The position numbers and the translations under genes were made by a program. A stretch of DNA of 64,000 bases from Rhodococcus sp. 4CII (GTDB lineage Bacteria; Actinomycetota; Actinomycetes; Mycobacteriales; Mycobacteriaceae). Positions within the stretch are counted from its first letter, which is position 1. Every line of letters begins with the position of its first letter. Shown here one piece after another: positions 27,057 through 35,553 of this stretch. The stretch is taken from positions 6,883,501 through 6,947,500 of the forward strand of contig NZ_JACCFE010000002.1 of assembly GCF_014256275.1 (NCBI RefSeq), in the 5' to 3' direction. Below the pieces are notes generated by a model, which was not told where the DNA came from, ran no database searches, and saw nothing but the letters and a program-made list of their open reading frames with translations.

Positions 27057-27540
27057 TGCGAGTGGTTGACGACGAACCGCGACTTGTGAGGACGGCGCTG
27101 GCGCTGTGGCCCCGAACTCGAAGGCATCATGGTCGTCACGGCGGCCGGGGGCACCGGGGGATCGTGGCGAGCCATCGAGGATGGCTTCGATGTAATCGTC
27201 CTCGATTCCGCCCGGGCTCAACGGGTTCGAACTGCTCGCGGGGTCTGCGCACACGAGATCTGGACGCCGTACCGATGCTCACCGCGAAGGACGCCGACTA
27301 CGGCCAGGCCGACGCCATCGAGCTCGGTGCGGAGACAACCTGATCACACCGTTCTCTTTCCTCGTGCTCGCCGCACGGTTGTGCTCTTCTTCGCAGAAGC
27401 GCTCTCGCCCGGCCCGTCCTCACGGTGGACATGCGGCGCCGATGGCATCGAGACGGGTTCGCGGTGCGGTTACCGGCTCATGGCCGACTCGCCGTCCCTG
27501 AAAGGCCCACCCATCGGAACGATGACCATCACTTCGGTAC
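27057..27540 (+). pseudogene. OmpR-family response regulator remnant (KdpE/PrrA-like)
   Basis: Pieces of one regulator appear in three frames: VRVVDDEPRLVRTALAL, then EDGFDVIVLDS, then NGFELLAGLRT-like coding leading to LDAVPMLTAKDADYGQADAI and ELGAETT, then LITPFSFLVLAARL, and LTVDMRRRWHRDGFAVRLPA. They span the phospho-acceptor domain and the start of the winged-helix DNA-binding domain. Several frameshifts and a stop remove function. The remaining 26868-27056 and 27541-28057 show no recognisable gene. Confidence 0.6.
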
Positions 27541-28057
27541 CCCGTCCTCGTTACCGGCGATGTGACTGGATCCACGGTGTGCCGCAACAATTTCCGCGAC
27601 AACAGCCAAACCCGGTCCGGAACCGCCCGTCGCTCGTCCCCGCGCGTGTTCGAGGCGCACGAACCGGTCGAATACTGGTCGGGATCGGGTTGGAACACGG
27701 ACGGGGTAGGACAGGGGCGTGCCGCCGCTGCCGGTGCGCCCCGGAGTCCAGGCGGGTTGCAGCGCATCGGCGGGGGGCGGGTAGAACGGGCAATGCGTGG
27801 TGCGGTGACGTCGCCCCGCGTGAGAGGTCAGGGGTGAAAGGGCTCAGGTCCGGTTGCGTGTTCGACGGCGGATGTCGCGTGTAGAGCCAGTTCTCGTATC
27901 AGTTCACCAGGGGTGCGGCGCTCACGCAGCCACGACGAGGTTGACGCCACCGCCAATCGCCGCTCCGAGTCCGGGCCGCCGCCCGGACGAGTGGGCGGTG
28001 CTGATCGGCAGCGAAGTCCTCGAACGCGTGGTCCAGTCCTGGGCGGTGCTGGTGGAA

Positions 28058-28393
28058 TTACCGCGGCCGTGCAGGTGACGTGGGGACTGGTCCTGCTCGA
28101 CCGATGGGGACTGGTTCCCAGCCGGAACCGGGTACGAGAAACCGCGCGGCGTAAGACGGAGGTAGCCGGGGCGGGGTGAACGGCACGCACGCCTGGTTGT
28201 CGGGGAGATCACCGGCCGGGCTGTTCTCGGGGGAATTCGGGTTCGGTCCGGCCGAGGTCGATACGGTTTGCTGACCGGACGGGCCCCCGCCGGTCGGCGC
28301 GGTGTTGTCGGACTCTCCGCACGCGGTGACGACGACCACCGCTACCGCCACGCACCCCGCAGCGAAACCGACACGTCTGCGGATAACCTTCAC
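28058..28393 (-). CDS. Small lipoprotein
   Basis: 111 residues with a basic start (MKVIRRR), a hydrophobic core and lipobox VVTAC (Cys about 25), then a low-complexity Gly/Ser/Pro region. No domain is recognised. The adjacent frame continues with coherent sequence to 27922 (ending in GLGAAIGGGVNLVVAA), so the original protein may have been longer before a frameshift near 28180. It probably sits on the outer face of the cytoplasmic membrane. Function unknown. Confidence 0.5.
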   Translation of the reverse strand: MKVIRRRVGFAAGCVAVAVVVVTACGESDNTAPTGGGPSGQQTVSTSAGPNPNSPENSPAGDLPDNQACVPFTPPRLPPSYAARFLVPGSGWEPVPIGRAGPVPTSPARPR

Positions 28394-28680
28394 GATGTCC
28401 TCCGAACAACCTGGAGTACTGGCGACCTCACCTCAGAGCGCGAGCACCTGCTTTCGCTAACCGGCGCCGCAGTTTACAGGCCTCCGCCGACGCCCGGGGT
28501 CGGTAGCGGTGTCGTTCGACGCGGCAAGATGCAACATCGGACCGCCGAGAACGGCACACTCCCGAACTCCGACGACACTGCGGAGTCCCCGTGCCTGCCC
28601 CACTCGACGAGAACACCCACCGAGAGGATCTAGACCGCAGTCTCCGGTGCCGATGCCTCTGCGCGAATCTCCGTCACCAA

Positions 28681-28989
28681 TCAGGTGAGCAGGGTCGAGC
28701 GTGCCAGCCATAGTCCCAGTGTCCGGACCACGCGCTGTGAGAATGCTGAGAGGCTGCCGCGGCCGAGCATGGAAATCAACCGACCCCCGATGATGCGCGA
28801 GCGGAAGTAGGAAGCGAGCTCGCGCGGATGACGGACGTCCTCACCGGCGAACCGAGGCGACGGAGATACTCGCCCGATTGATCCATCACGCCGACATCGC
28901 ACTCTCGCGCGGTGTTGTCGCCCTTGGTGGTCACCTACGAGATCACCGCCTATGCCTTGCGGCAACGCTGCGCCGGCAAACCTAGGCAA
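28681..28989 (-). pseudogene. Unidentified gene remnant containing a PhoP-like box
   Basis: The last 65 codons (RFAGEDVRHPRELASYFRSR then IIGGRLISMLGRGSLSAFSQ) look protein-like, but I cannot identify them. The upstream part is unconvincing. The minus-strand sequence at 28751-28734 reads TCTCAGC-ATTC-TCACAGC, and GACACT follows 10 bp later, the spacing seen in modules 1-3. If real, this box would point toward the lipoprotein gene at 28393. 28394-28680 has no other gene. Confidence 0.3.
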
Positions 28990-29023
28990 CTGTTCCCCAC
29001 CTCCGAGTGGAGGTGGGGAACAG
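28990..29023. terminator. Perfect 15-bp hairpin terminator
   Basis: CTGTTCCCCACCTCC pairs with GGAGGTGGGGAACAG around GAGT. It lies just downstream of the minus-strand porin/peptide unit. The same stem occurs at 35176-35213 after the plus-strand unit. Confidence 0.8.
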
Positions 29024-29106
29024 CGGCCGCGGACGTGGAGTCCGGCTCGTCGGTGTCGTATCAGTGTGGCGCCATCAATGAAGATGTGGATGCACGATGC
29101 GGAAGG

Positions 29107-29217
29107 TCAGACGGTCTGGGTGGAGGATCCGGTAAACCACTGGATGGACTGGATGAGGGCGTCGAGCAGGCTGGTGGTGGGGGTCTTGACGACGAAGTGC
29201 AGGACGTCGAGCAACAT
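29107..29217 (-). CDS. 36-aa amphipathic peptide downstream of porin, copy 1
   Basis: ATG 29217 is preceded by AAGGAGAT (29223-29230), a near-perfect ribosome site. The product starts MLLDVLHFVVKTPTTSLLDA and ends with IQSIQWFTGSSTQTV. It has no signal peptide. Residues 16-27 form an amphipathic helix (Leu/Ile face against Asp/Gln/Ser). It lies 64 nt after the porin stop and before a strong terminator, so both should share one transcript. A copy differing at one residue (Phe28 to Val) follows the second porin. Very small helical porins occur in corynebacteria (PorA, PorH), but no sequence similarity is claimed. Confidence 0.7.
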   Translation of the reverse strand: MLLDVLHFVVKTPTTSLLDALIQSIQWFTGSSTQTV

Positions 29218-29281
29218 GGAAATCTCCTTGATTTTCGTTGGGCCGGGATCGGCCCCGGGGATGGGGTGGGAGCCGACGCTC

Positions 29282-29959
29282 CTAGAGGGTGATCGGGGGT
29301 CCGTAGGCGGCGAAGGAGTCGTCGGTTTCCTTGGTGGAGGCGGTCCACTGCGAGTAGGTGCGCAGCGACACCGGGCCGCCGGCGCCGTTGATCTGGAAGT
29401 GGATGTTGTCGAGGTTGATGTTGCCGTTGCCGGTGGTCATCGTCTTCTTGTTGAGCGAGATGGCGACGATCTGGCCGGGCCGGATCGGGACCACCCAGTT
29501 GCCCTCGAGCGGGGTCTGCACGGACATGGACAGGGTGGGCAGGCCGCCGACCGGGAGGGCGAGGGACTGCTGCGGGGTGATGCCGACCTTGCCGCCGAGG
29601 GACAGGCCGTTGGAGACGTCGAGCATGTAGCCGACCTCCACCCCGACGTCGACGGTGCCGGCGGTGATCGGGGTGCCGCCGGAGGATTTGATCGCGGTGT
29701 TGCCGCCGAAGAAGACGTCCTTGTCGAACGGGGTGCCGTTGAGCGGGATCACGTCGTTGAGCCACTGGCCCGTCTGCGCGATCTCGAGGTTCGTGCCCAG
29801 CACCGTGGTCTTGGTGGCGGTGCTGTCGGCGATCGGGATCACCGCGGCGTTCGCGGTGCCGGTGCCGAGCCCGAGGGTCAGGGCGGCGAGGGAGAGGAGG
29901 GTGGCGGTCCGGGCGGGGGAAAGGATCCGGCGCAGCCGGGATGTGCTGTCCTGGTTCAT
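29282..29959 (-). CDS. MspA-like porin, copy 1
   Basis: 225 residues from ATG 29959: a basic N-terminus (SRLRR), a signal peptide ending in TANA, then a beta-rich domain with VGVEVGYMLDVSNGLSLGG, IRPGQIVAISLNKKTM, GPVSLRTYSQWTAST and the terminal AAYGPPITL, consistent with MspA-family outer-membrane channels. It is nearly identical to the copy at 34212-34879 but keeps the correct start: the leader CACGAC-ATG-AACCAGGACAGC is intact. It is the first gene of a two-gene unit with the 36-aa peptide. Its promoter should lie at 29960-30385; the PhoP-like box there points the other way. Confidence 0.82.
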   Translation of the reverse strand: MNQDSTSRLRRILSPARTATLLSLAALTLGLGTGTANAAVIPIADSTATKTTVLGTNLEIAQTGQWLNDVIPLNGTPFDKDVFFGGNTAIKSSGGTPITAGTVDVGVEVGYMLDVSNGLSLGGKVGITPQQSLALPVGGLPTLSMSVQTPLEGNWVVPIRPGQIVAISLNKKTMTTGNGNINLDNIHFQINGAGGPVSLRTYSQWTASTKETDDSFAAYGPPITL

Positions 29960-30225
29960 GTCGTGTCTCTCGTGAGGACGGTCGCCCCGGTGCGATGACG
30001 CATCCGGGTGGAACTTGTCGGGGAGGGTGTGGCGTGGGCCAGGACCGGCGATTCGATCCCGGGACAGAGTCACCCTCATCGGTGAACACCCGACGAACGG
30101 GCAACGTCCACCGCCCGGCGACCCGGAATATAACAATCCGGAAACGGGCATCGAGAAGTGTTGCGTCACAAACTGTTTGGTTCATTCCGCCCGAATAGTC
30201 CCGAATGCCCGGAAACCGTGGCCGC

Positions 30226-30259
30226 TCTCAGTAAATTCTCAACGATCATCACGTATCGT
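30226..30259 (+). promoter_or_regulatory. PhoP-like box and -10 upstream of uppP
   Basis: TCTCAGT-AAAT-TCTCAAC at 30226-30243 is followed after exactly 10 bp by TATCGT at 30254-30259. The spacing is the same as in modules 1-3. The orientation is toward uppP (start 30386). Confidence 0.45.
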
Positions 30260-30385
30260 CCGATTGCCATCTCTGTGGGTGCACGCCAAACCCCTTGTCC
30301 TGCAGTCCCCGAGGTGTGCCCGGCCTAATAGTCAACGGGTGCCGTCCGGGTTGCCGATCGTCACCGCGGCGGCCATGCTGTCCGG

Positions 30386-31294
30386 GTGTCTGCACTGACT
30401 TACCCCCAGTCGATCGTCCTCGGCGCCCTCCAGGGTGTGACGGAGCTGTTCCCGATCTCGAGTCTCGGCCACTCGGTCCTGCTGCCCGCCTGGTTGGGCG
30501 GATCCTGGGAGGCCCTGGTCACCGAGGGCGACTCCGACTCCGGTACCCCGTTCCTCGCCTTCATCGTCGCGCTGCACGTCGCGACGGCCGTCGCGCTGCT
30601 GATCTTCTACGCCCGGGACTGGGTGGCGATCATCGGCGCGTTCGTCACCACGGTGCGTACCCGACGAATCGAGACCTCCACCGAGCGACTGGCCTGGCTG
30701 ATCATCGTGGCCACCATCCCGGTCGGGGTCCTGGGCCTGGTTCTCGAACACCCCCTGCGCACCCTGTTCGCCACACCGCTCGCTGCGGCAGTCTTTCTGA
30801 CGATCAACGGGGTCGTCCTCGCGGCCGGCGAGGTCCTGCGACGGCGGGCCGCCACGGCGGTTGAGCCGGCCACTCTAGGGGGACAGGCACTGCCGGACCG
30901 GCCGCGCGAACGCCCCCTGGACGCCCTGAACTATCCGGAAGCGGCGGGCATCGGGGTGATCCAAAGCCTGGCGCTGCTGGCCGGAATCAGCCGCTCGGGC
31001 GTGACGATCGTCGGCGGCCTGCTCCGCGGACTCAGTCACGAGGACGCCGCCAAGTTCGCCTTCCTGCTGGCCACCCCGGTCATCCTCGCGGCCGGGGTTC
31101 TCAAACTGCCCACCCTCGCCGGCCCGCAAGGGGCGGGCATCCACGGACAGATTCTTGTCGGGGCACTCGTCGCGGGTGTCGCGGCGTTCCTGTCCGTGAA
31201 GTTTCTCACCCGTTACTTCGCGACGAAGACGTTGATCCCGTTCGCCGTCTACTGCCTGGTCGTCGGAGTCCTCTCGATCATCCGATTCGCCTGA
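30386..31294 (+). CDS. uppP: Undecaprenyl-diphosphate phosphatase UppP/BacA
   Basis: 302 residues, about eight membrane helices, with both family signatures: LGALQGVTELFPISSLGHSV and GISRSGVTIVGGLLRG. It dephosphorylates undecaprenyl diphosphate to recycle the lipid carrier for peptidoglycan and arabinogalactan synthesis and can raise bacitracin tolerance. GTG 30386 is used; no strong ribosome site precedes it. It has an unusually long loop between helices 4 and 5 (RRRAATAVEPATLGGQALPD). It sits inside the inverted repeat together with two minus-strand genes. Confidence 0.92.
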   Translation: MSALTYPQSIVLGALQGVTELFPISSLGHSVLLPAWLGGSWEALVTEGDSDSGTPFLAFIVALHVATAVALLIFYARDWVAIIGAFVTTVRTRRIETSTERLAWLIIVATIPVGVLGLVLEHPLRTLFATPLAAAVFLTINGVVLAAGEVLRRRAATAVEPATLGGQALPDRPRERPLDALNYPEAAGIGVIQSLALLAGISRSGVTIVGGLLRGLSHEDAAKFAFLLATPVILAAGVLKLPTLAGPQGAGIHGQILVGALVAGVAAFLSVKFLTRYFATKTLIPFAVYCLVVGVLSIIRFA

Positions 31295-31375
31295 CCAACA
31301 CGGGTGGTCCGTGCACGACGGTTGCCTGAATCCCCAACTCGAGAGTTTGTCGCAGGCCCTCAGGACATTCAGGTT

Positions 31376-31858
31376 TCATGCATAGCTGCGATGCACGAGT
31401 ATTCCTCGACTCGGTACGTCCCGCGGCTCGTCGAGCGCACCACCACCATTCTCGACGACGCCGCCCGCTGATCGGGCCGGGCCGGCGGACCGCTGCGTCG
31501 GAGTCGGGGCGCCGGCGACGGCGACGATCGGCCATTGCGCGATTCCGGTCAGGGCGATCGCCACCAGGGTCAGCGCGGCCGCTGGTGTGGAGTGGCTGCC
31601 GCGGCGGGCGCCGGTGGTGGCCCCTTCGGCCGCGCCTTTGATCGTGCCGACGACACTGCCGATGACGGCGCCACTGATGGCGCCGAGGGTGGCGGTGGCG
31701 GTTTCGTCGATGTCGGTGGCCGCTCGGGCGGTGCTGTTGATGATTCCATGTGTGTCCCCACGCTTGTGTCGTCGGAACGACGTTTGTGAGTGTGAACGAT
31801 CCGGACGTGCACAGGGGTACCCCGCCTCCGGGGCGGGGAATCTGCGCGGCCCAGTCAC
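31376..31858 (-). CDS. Glycine-zipper membrane protein (start uncertain)
   Basis: The coherent part reads GIINSTARAATDIDETATAT then LGAISGAVIGSVVGTIKGAA, a glycine-zipper helix pair, followed by LTLVAIALTGIAQWPIVAVA, a second membrane helix, and a Ser/Gly-rich tail. The N-terminal 35 residues from GTG 31858 look non-coding, and no good start codon precedes GIINS, so the true start may be a rare codon or may have been lost. The ATG at 31758 is out of frame. Glycine zippers promote helix packing in membranes. No partner is obvious. 31859-32093 contains nothing recognisable. Confidence 0.45.
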   Translation of the reverse strand: MTGPRRFPAPEAGYPCARPDRSHSQTSFRRHKRGDTHGIINSTARAATDIDETATATLGAISGAVIGSVVGTIKGAAEGATTGARRGSHSTPAAALTLVAIALTGIAQWPIVAVAGAPTPTQRSAGPARSAGGVVENGGGALDEPRDVPSRGILVHRSYA

Positions 31859-32093
31859 CGGTCTCGGTGCTCGGCCGCCGCGCCACTATCGTCAAGGCTG
31901 ATCTGACACTGGGGTCGTCGCGTTCGACACTGGCCCGTCTGTCAGCGTCGGGCGCGGGTTTCCCACCCGCACGGTGCGGTGGCGACCCCCGTGCGCCCGG
32001 CGCGTCCCCGCTGGTGTTCGGTGACGACTCGTTCTCGCTTGGCGGGAGACGATCTTCGGCCGCCGATTGGTCACCGCGGCAACGCCAATCGCC

Positions 32094-33800
32094 TCATTCG
32101 TCGGCGCGCATGATCGGCCGCAGCCGTTCGGTCTTCTCCGGTGTCCATCCGGGTGGTTGGAGGACGGCGGCCCAGCCGTTGGCGACGTCGTCGACGTAGC
32201 GGTGGCCGTGCCCGTCGGGGACGTCGATCGCCACGGCCATGTCGGCCGAGACCTGTAGAAACGTGACGACGGGAATCCATTGCATGTCGTCGGGGACGTC
32301 GTAGCCGCGCGGTTCACGTAGCCAGTCCGGCTTGGTGAACAGCAGAGCGGGATTCCACCAGGCGATCGGGTCGGAGGCGTGTTGTAGGTACACCACGCGC
32401 GGAGTTGCCCACAGGTCGCCGGGCCGTCCCAGGTCGTCTGGGCGGGCAACGAACCGAAGGTTGTCGCCCTGCTGATAGATCGGCAGCCATTGCGGTGAGC
32501 CGTCATCACGGTGGGTGGTGACGTCCTCCCACATGGTGTTGTTGAACGTCGGACCACTGAACAGGGCGCCGTCGGTGCGGGCCTCGATGTTGTTGGGTGA
32601 CAGGAACGGCGCCTCGCCGCCGAACGATCCGAGGCTTTCGCCGAACACTACGAGCTTGGGTCGCTGGCCCTCCGGCAGCGCCTGGACCCGGCGGTCGACC
32701 GCCTCGAACAGCGCCTGCCCGGCCTGACGCGCGTTTTGCTTGTCCACCAGAAACGACAGCCAGCTGGGCAGGAACGAGTACTGCATGCTGACGATCGCGG
32801 TCTCGCCGTTGAACATGTACTCGACCGCATCGGCCTCTGCCTCGTTGATCCAGCCCGTGCCGGTCGTGGTAGCGACCGCTACCACCTTGCGCTGCAGCCC
32901 ACCGGTGCGCTCGAGTTCGCGCGCGGCCAGCTCGGCGGTGGCCTGGATCCCGTCGGCCGAGTTCAAGCCGGCGTAGGCCCGGATCGGCTCGACCGCGGGC
33001 GCGCCGTTGAATTCCGTCAGCTGCGCTGTGGTCGGCCCCCCGTCGACGAAGATGCGGCCCTGGTGCCCCAGTGAGTCCCACGACACCAACGAGTCGGGGC
33101 CGCCCGAGCGCTGCGGCGACGCCGGCGGCGGGGTGTCCGGGCTCTGCTCGTTGTTGACCGCCTCGAAGGTCGCATTGAGCGTGTGCATCGCGAACCGCAC
33201 CACCACGCCGTTGAGGAGCGCGATGCCCAGCCCCGCCACGAGCAGCACCGCAATTACCGCCGAAACCCGAGGCGGAGCAACACGATTGAGTTGCCGGACC
33301 AGGAATCGGATCAGCTTGCCGATGAGCTGGCCTATCTCGACCAGAACGAACAACACCACAAGCGCGAGCACCGGTGTCAGCAAGTAGTCGTACCTGCTCA
33401 GCCGCGGCACACCCATCAGGTCGCGCACGTGGTCCTGCCACACGTGGAACCAGACGATCATCGCGATCGTGCCCACCGCACCGACCACGATCAGCACGAT
33501 CCACGCCACCCGCCGCGCGGGCGGGCTGGCATTCTTCGAGGCCATGTAGCGCACCAGCCACACCGCGAACACCCCGATCGCGTAGCCGATGGCGCCCGCC
33601 GCTCCACTGACCAATCCCTGGAACAGCGGCCCACGTGGAAGCAGCGACGGGGTCATCGACAACCACAAAAACACCAGCCCGACAGCCGTTCCGGTGAACG
33701 TATAGTGGCGCTTCCACCAGTCCCTTTCGGCCGCCGGTTTCGCGGCCTCCGCGGTGTGGGGCTCGGGAGCCGATTCCTGCGTCGTATCCGATTCACTCAT
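32094..33800 (-). CDS. Abhydrolase_9 family membrane alpha/beta-hydrolase
   Basis: 568 residues from ATG 33800: a polar, acidic leader, five or six membrane helices (about 40-215), then a hydrolase domain with the nucleophile motif GESLGSFGGE, WDSLGHQGRIFVDGGP and YLQHASDPIAWWNPALLF. This N-terminal helix set plus C-terminal hydrolase is characteristic of an actinobacterial family (Abhydrolase_9 with its N-terminal partner domain) of unknown substrate. ATG 33809 would add three residues. The stop at 32094 is followed only by intergenic DNA. 33801-34138 holds a short minus-strand fragment (SLYYVRRLRDRAGSATVEAM) that I cannot identify. Confidence 0.8.
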   Translation of the reverse strand: MSESDTTQESAPEPHTAEAAKPAAERDWWKRHYTFTGTAVGLVFLWLSMTPSLLPRGPLFQGLVSGAAGAIGYAIGVFAVWLVRYMASKNASPPARRVAWIVLIVVGAVGTIAMIVWFHVWQDHVRDLMGVPRLSRYDYLLTPVLALVVLFVLVEIGQLIGKLIRFLVRQLNRVAPPRVSAVIAVLLVAGLGIALLNGVVVRFAMHTLNATFEAVNNEQSPDTPPPASPQRSGGPDSLVSWDSLGHQGRIFVDGGPTTAQLTEFNGAPAVEPIRAYAGLNSADGIQATAELAARELERTGGLQRKVVAVATTTGTGWINEAEADAVEYMFNGETAIVSMQYSFLPSWLSFLVDKQNARQAGQALFEAVDRRVQALPEGQRPKLVVFGESLGSFGGEAPFLSPNNIEARTDGALFSGPTFNNTMWEDVTTHRDDGSPQWLPIYQQGDNLRFVARPDDLGRPGDLWATPRVVYLQHASDPIAWWNPALLFTKPDWLREPRGYDVPDDMQWIPVVTFLQVSADMAVAIDVPDGHGHRYVDDVANGWAAVLQPPGWTPEKTERLRPIMRADE

Positions 33801-34211
33801 CTCGAGCACGTCTTTCGCTCACGCCTGCGCCGCACGGCCCCTGGATGACCGGCAGCACCGTCGCGCGGGGCTTCGACGTTGCGACCGTTCCGGTCGGCGT
33901 GAATGGGTAAGCGTGATGCCGCGTCTTCGCCGCAATCGGGGTAGGCGTCGATCGCGACCCGATCGCGGGCACGGGCATACCCGCGGGCCGGCGCATGTCC
34001 GCACGCGCCGTCCCGTATCGACGAGCAGTTGTAGGTGCATTGCCTCCACCGTTGCCGAGCCCGCCCGGTCGCGAAGTCGACGCACGTAGTATAGCGATGG
34101 TTCGCCCAGTTCAGCCGTGGATTCGCTGGTCCTCACGGTCACACCCTCCCCGATGGTCCGCCCGGAAGGCGTTCGGCGCACCGGGGCGACCGTCCTCACG
34201 AGAGACACGAC

Positions 34212-34879
34212 ATGACACATCCCGGCTGCGCCGGATCCTTTCCCCCGCCCGGACCGCCACCCTCCTCTCCCTCGCCGCCCTGACCCTCGGGCTCGGCACC
34301 GGCACCGCGAACGCCGCGGTGATCCCGATCGCCGACAGCACCGCCACCAAGACCACGGTGCTGGGCACGAACCTCGAGATCGCGCAGACGGGCCAGTGGC
34401 TCAACGACGTGATCCCGCTCAACGGCACCCCGTTCGACAAGGACGTCTTCTTCGGCGGCAACACCGCGATCAAATCCTCCGGCGGCACCCCGATCACCGC
34501 CGGCACCGTCGACGTCGGGGTGGAGGTCGGCTACATGCTCGACGTCTCCAACGGCCTGTCCCTCGGCGGCAAGGTCGGCATCACCCCGCAGCAGTCCCTC
34601 GCCCTCCCGGTCGGCGGCCTGCCCACCCTGTCCATGTCCGTGCAGACCCCGCTCGAGGGCAACTGGGTGGTCCCGATCCGGCCCGGCCAGATCGTCGCCA
34701 TCTCGCTCAACAAGAAGACGATGACCACCGGAAACGGCAACATCAACCTCGACAACATCCACTTCCAGATCAACGGCGCCGGCGGCCCGGTGTCGCTGCG
34801 CACCTACTCGCAGTGGACCGCCTCCACCAAGGAAACCGACGACTCCTTCGCCGCCTACGGACCCCCGATCACCCTCTAG
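34212..34879 (+). pseudogene. MspA-like porin, copy 2, start codon out of frame
   Basis: The protein from the signal peptide onward is the same as copy 1. A 10-bp deletion relative to copy 1 (ACCAGGACAG after ATGA) puts ATG 34212 out of frame with the porin; translation from it stops after about 23 codons. In the porin frame the nearest upstream ATG is 34097, which would add roughly 39 unrelated residues before SRLRR. Copy 2 is therefore silent, or is translated with an abnormal leader or a non-canonical start. The downstream 36-aa gene remains intact. Confidence 0.65.
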
Positions 34880-34942
34880 GAGCGTCGGCTCCCACCCCAC
34901 CCCGGGGCCGATCCCGGCCCAACGAAAATCAAGGAGATTCCC

Positions 34943-35053
34943 ATGTTGCTCGACGTCCTGCACTTCGTCGTCAAGACCCCCACCACCAGCCTGCTCGACG
35001 CCCTCATCCAGTCCATCCAGTGGGTCACCGGATCCTCCACCCAGACCGTCTGA
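34943..35053 (+). CDS. 36-aa amphipathic peptide downstream of porin, copy 2
   Basis: ATG 34943 follows AAGGAGAT at 34931-34938. The product equals copy 1 except Val28. It is 63 nt downstream of the porin stop and ahead of two hairpins. Conservation of the frame, ribosome site and sequence in both copies, even though the porin start of this unit is broken, supports it as a real gene. Confidence 0.7.
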   Translation: MLLDVLHFVVKTPTTSLLDALIQSIQWVTGSSTQTV

Positions 35054-35058
35054 CCCCC

Positions 35059-35096
35059 GGGCGCCCCGCACCGACGGGATGCGGCGCGGGGCGCCC
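35059..35096. terminator. GC-rich hairpin terminator
   Basis: GGGCGCCCCGC at 35059-35069 pairs perfectly with GCGGGGCGCCC at 35086-35096, directly after the peptide stop. Confidence 0.75.
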
Positions 35097-35175
35097 GAAC
35101 CCGTTCCACACCACGGTGACCCACCCGTGACATCCCGCCCACCGAATACGGCCGCGTCCCCCCATCCGCGGCGTT

Positions 35176-35213
35176 GCTGTTCCCCACCTCCACCCCTCGG
35201 AGGTGGGGAACGG
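35176..35213. terminator. Second hairpin terminator
   Basis: TTCCCCACCTCC pairs with GGAGGTGGGGAA. It is the same stem as at 28990-29023. The 35097-35175 stretch between the hairpins has no gene. Confidence 0.75.
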
Positions 35214-35229
35214 CAATGTCAGGGGTCTT

Positions 35230-35540
35230 CGGGGCCGTCCTCGTTCCCGTCCCGACGCCCGCGGTCCTCGATCCGTACAGCGCCGCCCCCCGGTGGGAAT
35301 CCCAGATCCAGCTCGCCAACCACACCTGAGACCACCCCGACTTGACCAAGCTCCTCCGGTTCCGGCGGCGCCGAGCAACTGACCAAGGCCCGGAACTTCC
35401 TCCGCGACAACTCGACAACTACGGCGTCGACGGCACCCCCTACTACCGGCCGCCCTACGGGTTCCACAATCCCACCGTCTCCACGACAGGCGCCGACCGC
35501 AGGCATTACCGATCTCCGCTGCCAGATCGTGCCTCGGCAC
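35230..35540 (+). pseudogene. Polysaccharide deacetylase remnant (central part)
   Basis: QIQLANHT-stop-DHPDLTKL is the NodB metal-ligand motif (HxxxH context NHTWxHPDL) with Trp TGG changed to TGA. Downstream, in a second frame, EQLTKARNFLRDN, then back in the first frame DNYGVDGTPYYRPPYGFHNP, the conserved RPPYG motif. N- and C-terminal parts are missing. It is a different paralogue from the remnant at 8590-9064. Confidence 0.65.
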
Positions 35541-35553
35541 TTATCGTGGGCCC

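Larger units (their letters stand above)
29107..30032 (-). repeat. Left arm of long inverted repeat (porin plus peptide unit)
   Basis: From the 36-aa peptide stop through the porin gene to the upstream CACACCCTCCCCGA, the sequence is almost identical, in opposite orientation, to 34139-35053. Differences are few: one peptide codon, a silent GGC/GGA, and a 10-bp indel at the start codon. The leaders further upstream diverge. Confidence 0.85.
34139..35053 (+). repeat. Right arm of long inverted repeat (porin plus peptide unit)
   Basis: Counterpart of 29107-30032. It begins at CACACCCTCCCCGA, and the homology covers the leader, porin and 36-aa peptide. Past the peptide stop the two arms diverge, apart from the shared terminator stem. 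Confidence 0.85.
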
